From CAZSNT01 sp964607765 (lineage in GTDB: Bacteria > Verrucomicrobiota > Lentisphaeria > Oligosphaerales > JABHEG01), in NCBI GenBank assembly GCA_964607765.1, contig CAZSNT010000016.1, positions 28,028 to 92,027 of the forward strand: DNA of 64,000 bases, written 5' to 3'. Numbering within the stretch: position 1 is the first letter of the stretch; each line of letters begins with the position of its first letter. The notes beneath the pieces are model-generated. The model saw only the letters and a list, made by a program, of their open reading frames with translations. It did not search any database and had not been told where the DNA came from. This document shows positions 28,301 to 36,500 of the stretch, piece after piece. A program made the position numbers and the translations under genes.

Positions 28301-30947
28301 AGCGGATGACGTCCAGGTTGTGTTCGATGAGCACGATGGAGTGTCCCTGCTGCAGAAGGCTGCGCAACGCCTGCAGGAGCGTTGCGATGTCGTCGAAATG
28401 CAGGCCGGTGGTGGGTTCGTCGAGCAGCAGGAGTTTGCCTGGGCCGCGCTGACGTCTGCCGGCTTCGACGAGGTGCCCGGCGAGCTTCAGACGCTGTGCT
28501 TCCCCGCCGCTGAGAGTAGGTAGAGGCTGCCCCAGGCGGACGTAGTCCAGGCCAACGGCGCGGAGCGGGCCCAGGCCACGCAGGACCTTGGGCTTGTCAG
28601 CGAAAAACGTGCAGGCTTCACTGACGGTCATGTTCAGGACGTCCGCGATCGAGGCAGCGTCGCGGAGCCTGATGTCGAGGATCTCAGGGCGGTAGCGTTT
28701 GCCGTCGCAGTCCGGGCAGCGCAGGTAGACGTCGCTGAGGAACTGCATTTCGATGTGTTGAAACCCGTTCCCGCTGCAGGCTGGGCAGCGTCCGTTACCG
28801 GCATTGAAGCTGAACGTCCCCGCCTTGTAACCGCGTTCCCGTGCCAGGGCACACCGTGCAAATTGTTCGCGGATGGCCGTAAAAGCGCCGACGTAGCTTG
28901 CGGGATTGGAGCGCGCCGTCTTGCCGATCGGCGCCTGGTCAACGAGGATCACCTCGCCAACGGCTTCGTGGCCGCGGATGGCTCTGTGCTTGCCAGGGGC
29001 GTCTCCGGGGCGGTTCTTGAGTCGTGTCAGGGCGTTGTAGCACACATCCTGCACCAGGGTGGACTTGCCGGAGCCGCTCACTCCTGTCACACAGACCAGT
29101 CGGCCGAGGGGGATACTGACATCGATGTCCTTCAGATTGTGTTGGGCGGCGCCGATGATGTCCAGCCGGGACTCGGCCGGGAGGGGATGCGGGTGTTCCG
29201 CGGGCGGCTCAGCACTGACGGAGCGGCGACCGGACAGGTAGTCGGCAGTGAGTGAATTCTGCGCTGCGGGCAGGTCGCGCGCATGTCCGGAAAACACGAT
29301 TCGACCGCCGCGCTCTCCGGGGCCCGGTCCGATGTCGAGGCTGTAGTCGGCCGCGCGGATAACGTCGGGGTCGTGCTCGACCACCACGAGCGTGTTTCCC
29401 GCGTCCCGGAGCCGATGCAGCACGCCTATGAGGCGTTCGATGTCACGCGGATGCAGACCGATGCTGGGCTCGTCCAACACGAACAGCGCATTGACCAACG
29501 ATGTTCCCAGCGCGGTAGTCAGGTTAATGCGCTGCACTTCGCCGCCGCTGAGCGTGCGTGACTGTCGGTCGAGCGTGAGGTAGCTCAGACCCACGTCGAC
29601 CAGGTAGCGCAGACGTGTCAGGATCTCGTTCAGCAGCAGCGTCGTGGCCTCGTCAACGGGGCGCGGCAGCTGGAGCGTGGTGAAGAAATCCAGGCAGCGT
29701 CCAATGGGCAGGCATGTGACTTGGTGCACGGTCATGCCGCTGTTTGCGCCGACACGCCAGCACAACGCCTGCGGCTTGAGCCTGGCCCCATGGCAGTCCG
29801 GGCACAGCCTGTAGGCGCGGTACTTGGAGAGTAGCACGCGGATATGCATCCGATAGGCGCGGCCCTCCAGCCATTCGAAGAAGCGTCTGACCCCGTACCA
29901 GAGCCCATCCTCCCAGCTGCCCTCGCCGTCGAGGACCCACTCCCGGTGCCCGGCCGACAGCTCGCACCACGGCACGTCTGCCGGCACGCCGCGCTGCCGC
30001 GCAAACCGGAGCATGTCGTGTTGGCATTCGCGGTAGCTCTTCGTTTGCCACGGCTTGACCGGGCCTCCGGCCAGCGTCTTTGTGGCATCCGGCACTACGA
30101 GGTCATAATCAACACCTATGACTCGCCCGAACCCGCGGCACGCCTCGCAGGCTCCGATCGGGGAGTTGAACGAGAACAGGTTGGGCACTGGCTCGGCAAA
30201 GTGCAGATCGCAGTCGGGGCAGTGCAGGTCCGTGCTGAACCGGCGCGGGCGTAGGGGCTCGCCGGCGTCGTCGAACATGCGCAGGGCAACCCGCCCGTGC
30301 CCGTGCCGCAGGGCGACTTCCAGATCCTCCACAACTCGGCCGCGCCGATTCCGAGCCAGGACCAGGCGGCTTTGCGTGACCTGCAGTTCGCGGCCTTCCC
30401 GGGCGTGGATACGGCTGTAGCCTTGCCGTGCCAGCAGATCGACGATCTCCCTCTCGCGGAAGTTGCTCGGCACGGTCACAGGGAACGTGATGAGTGCACG
30501 CCGCCCCTCGTTCGCGGGCGTGCAGACTTGCTCGAAAATGCTGTCCGGCGTGTCTCTGCGCACGCCATGATCGCATCCGGGGCAGTAGAGCACGGCCGCC
30601 CTGGCGAAGAGCAGCTTAATATGGTCGTTGAGCTCGGTCATCGTGCCCACCGTGGAGCGCGATGTGCGTACCGGGTTCGTTTGGTCGATGGCGATGGCGG
30701 GGGGCAGGTTCTCTATGCGCTCGACTTGCGGCTTGTCCATGCGTTCGAGGAACTGCCGGGCATAGGGAGAGAACGTCTCGACGTAGCGGCGTTGCCCCTC
30801 GGCGTACAGTGTGTCGAAAGCAAGTGACGATTTGCCCGAGCCGCTGACGCCGCTGATCACGGTCAGCGCATTGAGCGGGAGCTGGATATCGATGTCGCGC
30901 AGGTTGTTCTGGCGTGCACCGTGGATCTGGATGGCGTGTTCAGGCAT
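25380..30947 (-). CDS. uvrA: Tandem-fused (double-length) excinuclease ABC subunit A
   Basis: An 1855-residue protein, about twice the usual ~940-residue UvrA, built from two complete UvrA units. Four ABC modules are visible. Walker A motifs GxSGSGKS lie near residues 33, 623, 997 and 1520. Signatures LSGGE[VA]QR lie near 466, 814, 1362 and 1717. Each module has a DEP[ST]xGLH Walker B. CxxC zinc-finger pairs recur in both halves (for example CPACSGNG with CPDCDGKRY, and CEECKGNG with CDACKGKRF). A low-complexity Pro/Gly/Thr-rich linker at about 925-965 joins the halves. ATG 30947 is chosen because the protein then begins directly with the UvrA N-terminus. No Shine-Dalgarno is visible, and a TATACT hexamer lies only 9 bases upstream. 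The role is UV/bulky-lesion recognition with UvrB. Long UvrAs are known in planctomycete-like and myxobacterial genomes. Confidence 0.95.
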   Translation of the reverse strand: MPEHAIQIHGARQNNLRDIDIQLPLNALTVISGVSGSGKSSLAFDTLYAEGQRRYVETFSPYARQFLERMDKPQVERIENLPPAIAIDQTNPVRTSRSTVGTMTELNDHIKLLFARAAVLYCPGCDHGVRRDTPDSIFEQVCTPANEGRRALITFPVTVPSNFREREIVDLLARQGYSRIHAREGRELQVTQSRLVLARNRRGRVVEDLEVALRHGHGRVALRMFDDAGEPLRPRRFSTDLHCPDCDLHFAEPVPNLFSFNSPIGACEACRGFGRVIGVDYDLVVPDATKTLAGGPVKPWQTKSYRECQHDMLRFARQRGVPADVPWCELSAGHREWVLDGEGSWEDGLWYGVRRFFEWLEGRAYRMHIRVLLSKYRAYRLCPDCHGARLKPQALCWRVGANSGMTVHQVTCLPIGRCLDFFTTLQLPRPVDEATTLLLNEILTRLRYLVDVGLSYLTLDRQSRTLSGGEVQRINLTTALGTSLVNALFVLDEPSIGLHPRDIERLIGVLHRLRDAGNTLVVVEHDPDVIRAADYSLDIGPGPGERGGRIVFSGHARDLPAAQNSLTADYLSGRRSVSAEPPAEHPHPLPAESRLDIIGAAQHNLKDIDVSIPLGRLVCVTGVSGSGKSTLVQDVCYNALTRLKNRPGDAPGKHRAIRGHEAVGEVILVDQAPIGKTARSNPASYVGAFTAIREQFARCALARERGYKAGTFSFNAGNGRCPACSGNGFQHIEMQFLSDVYLRCPDCDGKRYRPEILDIRLRDAASIADVLNMTVSEACTFFADKPKVLRGLGPLRAVGLDYVRLGQPLPTLSGGEAQRLKLAGHLVEAGRRQRGPGKLLLLDEPTTGLHFDDIATLLQALRSLLQQGHSIVLIEHNLDVIRSADWIIDLGPEGGDQGGELVCAGTVQDVMRCQASHTGAALRTHTPHASSSNGQHTPPPNGTGPETRAEDPGTRARAGQHAHRTDAICIRSAREHNLRGIDLELPRDTFTVISGISGSGKSTVAFDIVFAEGQRRYLESLNAYARQFVQPAARPDVDTVVGIPPTVAIEQRTSRGGRKSTVGTVTEIYHFLRLLFVKLGVQYCPDCDVPIQPQPLETIAARLLRDYRGRTIEMLAPLITARKGYYTDLAAWAAGKGFDELRVDGQLLPTEPWPRLNRYKEHDIQLPVGRVVPTPDSESEVRALLEKALDFGKGTVRVISHDPAAATTAEPVVFSVHRSCHQCGRSFEELDPRLFSYNSRHGWCPECFGTGLLMQGFDADQTGEEHWWNAWWNGPEQVCPACRGRRLRPEALAVRFHGRTIADLTALTVAEAQRYVNQLSLEGNEAEIARDVLAELRSRLHFLAEVGLPYLTLDRSAPTLSGGEAQRIRLAAQLGSNLRGVCYILDEPTIGLHPRDNRMLLDMLTQLGRKGNTVIVVEHDEETIRRAEHVIDLGPGAGTHGGHVVATGTVEDLMRCPQSLTGRFLREPLKHPLPDHPRPAGGRVKPRGPALRLTEASLHNLKKVNVRIPLQALVCVTGVSGSGKSTLVRDVLHDNLERQLRAARTKKHRQQKPKLRGCRRVTGVEHVERTLEVDQTPIGKTPRSCPATYVGFWDTIRRLFARTPEARMRGYGPGRFSFNLEGGRCEECKGNGQKKIEMSFLPDVSVPCDACKGKRFNPETLAVEYNGKTIADVLQMSVEEATAFFTAQPAIRRPLRLLQDVGLGYLTLGQQSPTLSGGEAQRIKLVTELAKAAGPPRHAPQPTRRGTARPQTRKPKGTLYLLDEPTIGLHMADVEKLIRVLHRLVDAGHTVVIIEHNLDIIAEADWIIDLGPEGGDAGGRISAQGTPAQLVENAAGLQSHTARILAEFLQDRRSR

Positions 30948-30975
30948 GGGGCTGTGAGTATACCGTTGCGGTGTG

Positions 30976-31848
30976 TCACACGGCGATCGGATTGCTCCAG
31001 GCCCGGCGTCCCTTGGCATCCACGATCTCGGCGCGGACATAGGTCGCGCCTCGGGGCACGGCGAAGGATGCCGCGGTCAGTTCATCACCCCCATCATTGT
31101 AGAAACTCCGTCCCCGCGAGCGATTGCTCTTGAAGTGGATCTCGACGCAGGGCGAACACGCCACCACAGCCGTGCCCTCGCCCACACGGAAGTCCTCCAA
31201 CACCGGTCCGCTGGACGCGTAGTAGCACCCGGTCCGCAACGCCTGCATCACGGCTTTGACGCTGAGTTCAGGCGCCTTGATCATGGTCCAGCCCATGAAG
31301 ATATCGCGCCCGGTGTGCACGTCGTCCACCGCGAGCGCCGGCAACATGCAACCGGCATCCAGCAGGTAGTCCCAGATCACAGAGCTGTCGCCTTTGCCAA
31401 TCTTCGTGCACGTGGAGTTGAATACCTCCAGGCCGATGAGGTCGTCCAGATGCACGATGTCCTGCACGTCGTGACCGCACCAGTACGGATGACCGTAGAT
31501 CACTTCGCCGCCGCTCTCACGCACACGCCGCACCAGCTCGTTTGCATCGCCGCTGCAGTCGCAACCGAAGCTCGGCGGCAGATTCAGGCACACAAGGTGG
31601 TACAGGTACCCCGGTCCTTCGCAGGGCGGGTGCAGCTCGGCGCTGGGCAACAAGAGCATTCCGTCCCCGCCCAAGTCGTCCACCGGCGTGACCATCCCGT
31701 GATCGGTCAGGGCCAACACGGCGTAGCCCGCGTCGCAGTACTGCTGCACACGCTCGGCAGGCGGCCGGTCGCCGTCCGAATTGGTCGTGTGTGTGTGCAG
31801 GTTCGCCTTGAACCAATGGCCCTCGGTCACGAACGGGTTCGCGAACAT
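30976..31848 (-). CDS. PHP-domain phosphoesterase-like protein
   Basis: A 290-residue protein with the PHP metallo-hydrolase pattern: H18-T-H20 in ANLHTHTTNSDGD, followed by LALTDHGMVTP, a distal VIYGHPYWCGHD and a late VDDVHTG block. PHP proteins bind two or three metals and hydrolyse phosphoesters, but this group has no assigned substrate. GGAAGGA upstream of ATG 31848 decides the start, and the longer frame is rejected. It ends 28 bases before the uvrA start on the same strand, so the two may be co-transcribed. It is divergent from another protein ending in a PHP-like domain at 32016. There is no signal peptide, so it is cytoplasmic. Confidence 0.85.
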   Translation of the reverse strand: MFANPFVTEGHWFKANLHTHTTNSDGDRPPAERVQQYCDAGYAVLALTDHGMVTPVDDLGGDGMLLLPSAELHPPCEGPGYLYHLVCLNLPPSFGCDCSGDANELVRRVRESGGEVIYGHPYWCGHDVQDIVHLDDLIGLEVFNSTCTKIGKGDSSVIWDYLLDAGCMLPALAVDDVHTGRDIFMGWTMIKAPELSVKAVMQALRTGCYYASSGPVLEDFRVGEGTAVVACSPCVEIHFKSNRSRGRSFYNDGGDELTAASFAVPRGATYVRAEIVDAKGRRAWSNPIAV

Positions 31849-32015
31849 GCGCCTACTTCCTTCCGGGAGGGAGATCGTGTTGAACGTGCCCGGCAACCGA
31901 CAACAGCCCGCCAGCTGGCCAACCGCCGTGCATCGTGATAAACTTGCCTCGGCAAACGGCGCAAAACCAGTCAGACAGCCAAGTAAATGCGCGGCTCAGG
32001 GCGCAGGAGAACCCA

Positions 32016-34916
32016 ATGCAGAACCCAATCCAGGTGCGCCGTTCCGCGGCTCTCGCAGGCGCTATCGTGTTGACTGGACTTCTCGTGGCCGTCCCCGGCG
32101 CGTTCAGCCACGATTCGGCCAAGGGGAAGGATCCCGCCGTGAAGTTCCCGCAACCGATCCGGCGCCGCAAACCCAAGCCGCCCGAGACCGTCTTTGTCGG
32201 CGGCAGCTCCATCATCCGCAACGGCGGCTTCGAGAAGGACATCACCGACTGGAAGCTCAGCCCCGAGCACAAACTCGTCACCAACCCGCAGACCGCTCGC
32301 ACCGGCACACGGTGTGTCTCGGGCAGTGTCAGGGCCCCGAGCAAGGCGCTGCGCCTCACTCGGATCGTCCCCGTCAAGAAAGGCGGCCTGTATCGTTACG
32401 ACATCTGGGCGCGCGGCACGAAGGGCACGAAGATCACCGTGTTCGTGACTCAGCCGAAGCAGCCGGCCAATACGCGAGAGAGCGTGGGCGTATTCACGAA
32501 CATCCCCGGCAAATGGAAGCCGCTCAACGGCACATTCACGGCAGAAGCGACGGGCGACCTCACCATCGAGTTCATCACGCCGTCCTCGTTCGGGGCCGCG
32601 CCCGGAACGATCTGGGTCGACGACATCAGCATCACCGAGTTCATCCTCTCCGAACCGTTCAACGCAACATCAGGCGGCGGCTTCAACGATGAACCGGCCA
32701 TGGTTCGGGCAGAGGACGGTTCGTTCTACCTGGCTTGGTTGAGTTTCAGAGAAGGGAGCGACACGCTGCAGGTCTCACGACTGAGACGCGAGGGGGACGG
32801 ATTCAAATCCCTCGGTGCGTGGGAAGCGGTGACCGGCCCCGGCGCGTACGTTGCCAGCCCCAGGCTGGTTGCGGTCGACAACGGCGTGGCGCTCGTCTAC
32901 GCCCGAGAGACCAACGGCGACTGGGATATCGCCTCGGTCAGATGCAACGCAGACGGCCTGGCCAAGACTGTCCGTGTCGCGCCAGCTTCGGGCGTGGACA
33001 CCGATCCCGCGGTCGCTTGGGACGGCGAGAAGCTGTGGATTGCCTGGGAGTCGAACCGCCACGGTCCTCGCCAGGTGCTCGTTACGTCCGTCAGAGACGG
33101 GGAGGCAGCGGAGCCGGTAACCGTGAGCCCCGCCGGGGCGAGCTGCTACGACCCGTCCATCGCGGTGACTGAGGACGGCGCAGTCGCTGTCGCCTGGCAC
33201 AGCTTGGTCGACCACAATATTGACATCTTCCTCAGCCGGCGCAGTATGTCCGGTGCCTGGACAGCCGCCCGACGCTTGACGCAAGCCCCGGCAATCGACC
33301 GGCATGCCGTGCTGTTCACGCGCGGCGCCGAACTGTGGGTCGCCTACGAGAACGCGCAGATGGGCAGCTACTCGATCGGCGGCACGCGCGGGAAGAGCAT
33401 CACGATCGCCCGAATCGAGGCGGACGGCTTGAAGTCACCAAAGGCCGAGGGCCGCAACACGCCGCTGCTCAGAAGCGGCGAGGCCGCCGCCCCCCTCTTC
33501 GACAGCAACGGCAAGTTGTGGCTGGCTTTTGTCCGAGGCAACAACAAGGACTGGCAACTGCTGCTCACACACTACGCGGGCGACCGCTGGGGCCGCGCTG
33601 TGCCGTTGACCACGCGCAAAGGCATGGACCGGCGCCCGTCCCTCGCCATCGACGGCAACGACGTCATTGTCGCCTTCCAGGGCGATAACCTGCCGGGTCG
33701 GTTCAATACGCTCGAGGAAGCGAGCAAGGCCACGAGCGATGTCTACATCGCCCGCCATCGCATCACGGCCGTTCACACCGCAGCCCCTCTGGACCTCGTG
33801 CCGTTGAGCGAGAGCGACAGCCCGTTCGAGCCGGCCACGCTGCGCCGGCAATACGGCGAAGAGCTCGCAACACCCACAATCGAGTACAAGGGCCAGACAC
33901 TCAAACTGTTCTACGGCGACCTGCACGACCACACGCAGATCTCAATCTGCGGCCGCATCCGCGACGAGTCCGTGGATGAGTCTTACCAGGACATGCGCGA
34001 CATTGCCCGCCACGACTTCGCTTGCGTCACGGATCACGGCTACAACATCACCCCCTACGCCTGGTACTACACGGGAAAGATGGCGCGGATCAACACGGAC
34101 CCGGGCCGCTTCGTCGCGTTCCTCGGCGAGGAGTGGACGTCGACATTCGAAGAGTACAGCGAGGAGCACCCGTATGGCTTTTACGGACACCGCAACCTGA
34201 TCTTCGCCGATCCCTATCTGCCGCGCTGGTGGAACGCGAAGAACCGTCAGACCCCGGCCGAGGTCTGGGCCGACTTGCGCAAAATGAAGGCGGACTTCGT
34301 GCAGATCCCGCACCAGCTGGCTGACACCGGCAACGTCCCGGTCGACTGGAACTACGCCGACGAACAGGCACAACCCGTGGCGGAGATCTTCCAGGGCCGC
34401 GGCTCCTACGAGTACCTCGGCGCGCCGCGCATGGCCAAGCGCAGTGTGGCGCGCAAAGGCTACTTCATCCAGGACGCCTGGGAGAAGGGGGTCATCATCG
34501 GAGTCATTGCCAGTCCGGACCACAGCGGCGGACGCGGCAAAGCCTGCGTCTACGCCCCCGAGCTCACGCGCGAGGCCCTCCTCGATGCCATGCGCCGACG
34601 TCACTGTTTCGGCAGCACGGCTGCCAAGATACTCCTCGATGTCCGCGTCAACGGCGCTCTCATGGGCGAGAAGATCGCAGCCCCCGACGGCAGACCGGTC
34701 GACGTGCGGATAACCGCACGCTGCCCCGGCGACATCGACCGTATCGAAGTGTGCCGCAACAACCAGTTCGTCTACACGGCGACCCCCAACGGCAAGACAG
34801 CCGACCTGCGCTTTGTCGACGAACAGCCGCTGCCCGGACGCAGCTACTACTACGTGCGTGTCCTGCAGAAAGATGAGGAAATCGCCTGGAGCAGCCCTGT
34901 CTGGCTCGGCTACTGA
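32016..34916 (+). CDS. Exported CBM-propeller protein with C-terminal PHP/DUF3604-like domain
   Basis: A 966-residue protein with AGGAG six bases before ATG 32016 and a clear signal peptide (about residues 9-32). Residues ~65-210 look like a carbohydrate-binding beta-sandwich (NGGFEKDITDWKL, GLYRYDIWARGTKG). Residues ~220-610 contain propeller-like blades (SFYLAWLSFREGS, EKLWIAWESNRHGP, KLWLAFVRGNNKDW). The C-terminal ~340 residues match a PHP/DUF3604-like module: H637-D-H639 in YGDLHDHTQIS, then CVTDHGYN and FLGEEWTS. The combination suggests an envelope protein acting on a phosphorylated or complex glycan; this is inference. It ends 19 bases from the convergent 34936 gene. Confidence 0.82.
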   Translation: MQNPIQVRRSAALAGAIVLTGLLVAVPGAFSHDSAKGKDPAVKFPQPIRRRKPKPPETVFVGGSSIIRNGGFEKDITDWKLSPEHKLVTNPQTARTGTRCVSGSVRAPSKALRLTRIVPVKKGGLYRYDIWARGTKGTKITVFVTQPKQPANTRESVGVFTNIPGKWKPLNGTFTAEATGDLTIEFITPSSFGAAPGTIWVDDISITEFILSEPFNATSGGGFNDEPAMVRAEDGSFYLAWLSFREGSDTLQVSRLRREGDGFKSLGAWEAVTGPGAYVASPRLVAVDNGVALVYARETNGDWDIASVRCNADGLAKTVRVAPASGVDTDPAVAWDGEKLWIAWESNRHGPRQVLVTSVRDGEAAEPVTVSPAGASCYDPSIAVTEDGAVAVAWHSLVDHNIDIFLSRRSMSGAWTAARRLTQAPAIDRHAVLFTRGAELWVAYENAQMGSYSIGGTRGKSITIARIEADGLKSPKAEGRNTPLLRSGEAAAPLFDSNGKLWLAFVRGNNKDWQLLLTHYAGDRWGRAVPLTTRKGMDRRPSLAIDGNDVIVAFQGDNLPGRFNTLEEASKATSDVYIARHRITAVHTAAPLDLVPLSESDSPFEPATLRRQYGEELATPTIEYKGQTLKLFYGDLHDHTQISICGRIRDESVDESYQDMRDIARHDFACVTDHGYNITPYAWYYTGKMARINTDPGRFVAFLGEEWTSTFEEYSEEHPYGFYGHRNLIFADPYLPRWWNAKNRQTPAEVWADLRKMKADFVQIPHQLADTGNVPVDWNYADEQAQPVAEIFQGRGSYEYLGAPRMAKRSVARKGYFIQDAWEKGVIIGVIASPDHSGGRGKACVYAPELTREALLDAMRRRHCFGSTAAKILLDVRVNGALMGEKIAAPDGRPVDVRITARCPGDIDRIEVCRNNQFVYTATPNGKTADLRFVDEQPLPGRSYYYVRVLQKDEEIAWSSPVWLGY

Positions 34917-34935
34917 ACCAGCCGGCTACTCACTG

Positions 34936-36393
34936 TCATCTCAGCCGGTGGACCTGACACACGCCCGGCTTCCTCGGAATGCGGAGTTCGCAACCCCCCA
35001 CGTACAGCGGCACGTCGCCTGTCTCCGCGCCGAAATCCGTGCGCCGCACAAGCACGCGATCGTCCAGACGCAACGCGGACAGCACCACGGAACCCGACTT
35101 CGGCACATCGAATGTCACTGGCGTGCCTTCATCGAGGAACTCTGTGAATTCCAGCGATGCCGCCCACACGTCGTGGACCGGCCCGACCTCGTGCGCCGTC
35201 TGCTCGTTCGGGCACCACAGGAAGAACGTGTCGTGCCCGCGCAACAACGCGTGCCACAGCAGTTCCTTGTAGGCGGCCAGGCTCATCGGCTTCACGTGCG
35301 CCTTCTCCGCCTCGGTCGGATGTCGGGTCAGCGTGTGGTGCACAAAACTGATGATCGGTGTCTTGGTGGGTGTGTGCGCGCCCGCGTTCGAGGCCACCTT
35401 CAGCATGCTGTAAAACCAGTGGTAATCCGGGTTCTCGAAGTCGTACCAATCGAACGTGCGGTACCACGTGTACATCACGGGCATCGCGAACGTATAGCCT
35501 GTTTGCTCGAACTCCGGCACGAACCAGGGCCGCTCCGGCTCGCGCTGATCCAGCCGGTGAGGTAGTCCAAGGTCGCATTTCTCGAACCAGTCGTACCAGT
35601 ACCGCCAGCCGTCGTTGGGGTAGACGCCGTAGTTGCCGACCAGCGCGTTGGGAAAACGCGCCAGAATCGGCTTTGCGTAACACTCACGCTGCATCGCGCT
35701 GCGAATGCGTCGACACGCAGCCTGGTACGCGGCAAAGTCCTCGATGTCAGGGACATGCTCCCGGCACCGCGTGCATCGCTGCGCATTACGCCAACCGTCG
35801 TTCCACTCCATCGGCCCGTCGACTTCCCAGTCCGAGAAAACGAAGTCGATTGTCAACCCTTCCTGCCGGTAGGCCTCGGCGAAATACTCCACCTGCGACC
35901 GGATGACCGGGTGCCGGTGCGCGACGGCGAACGGGCACCCTATCTGTTTCTGCGGGTGAAACGAGGTGTCGAAAAACGCCCGTCCGTCTCGATCGACGTG
36001 CGCCGTGGCCGGATCGCCGTTGAAGAACATGTAGACGGGCCGGATCGCGTCCACGCCCACGCCCAATCCGAGTTGGGTCTGCAGCCGCGCGATGCGCAAC
36101 GCCTCTGCCAGCGACTGCTCCTGTCCGGCCCCGGTCTGCCAGCCCGCAAGAAGCGCCATACCCCGCGCGTCGAGGTCCTTCAGCAGCGCCTCGGTTTCGG
36201 CGTCATCCGTCGACGGCGCTCCGCGCAGCCCCCAGACATACAACGGCAGCCGCTTGCCGCGGGCATGCGCCAGCGGACGTGTCTCCCGCAGAATCGTGTC
36301 AACAATCTCAGCGCGCGTCATCCGCGTTCTCCTCTGCGCGTAAGACTGGCTGCACGCGATGCATGCAGCCGCAAAGACCAGACTCCGTTTCAT
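34936..36393 (-). CDS. Exported protein of unknown function, glycosidase-barrel-like
   Basis: A 485-residue protein with a signal peptide (MKRSLVFAAACIACSQSYA) from ATG 36393. No family was recognised with confidence. The regular alternation of short hydrophobic strands and helices (VYMFFNG, IDFVFSDWEVDG, PIISFVHHTL, FLWCPNE) resembles a TIM-barrel glycosidase, and DWEVDG could carry a catalytic acid. A CxxC pair (RCTRCREHVPD) lies in the middle, which is unusual for a secreted glycosidase. A small beta-rich C-terminal domain follows (VVLSALRLDDRVLVRR). The neighbouring exported PHP-like protein is convergent, so genomic context gives only a general link to glycan metabolism. Confidence 0.7.
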   Translation of the reverse strand: MKRSLVFAAACIACSQSYAQRRTRMTRAEIVDTILRETRPLAHARGKRLPLYVWGLRGAPSTDDAETEALLKDLDARGMALLAGWQTGAGQEQSLAEALRIARLQTQLGLGVGVDAIRPVYMFFNGDPATAHVDRDGRAFFDTSFHPQKQIGCPFAVAHRHPVIRSQVEYFAEAYRQEGLTIDFVFSDWEVDGPMEWNDGWRNAQRCTRCREHVPDIEDFAAYQAACRRIRSAMQRECYAKPILARFPNALVGNYGVYPNDGWRYWYDWFEKCDLGLPHRLDQREPERPWFVPEFEQTGYTFAMPVMYTWYRTFDWYDFENPDYHWFYSMLKVASNAGAHTPTKTPIISFVHHTLTRHPTEAEKAHVKPMSLAAYKELLWHALLRGHDTFFLWCPNEQTAHEVGPVHDVWAASLEFTEFLDEGTPVTFDVPKSGSVVLSALRLDDRVLVRRTDFGAETGDVPLYVGGCELRIPRKPGVCQVHRLR

Positions 36394-36500
36394 CCGCGCC
36401 AACCCTCGCCTGCCGACCTCGAGAACGTGCGGCAAGCAGAAGGCGGCAACCCCGAGGAGCTGCCGCCTCCTGACAATTCCGGTTGTCGACCGTGCAGCCG

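Noticed and set aside
30957..30962. TATACT as the uvrA promoter (leaderless transcript)
   Set aside because: No -35 at a suitable distance was found, and the element lies within the short gap after the PHP gene, so co-transcription is equally likely.
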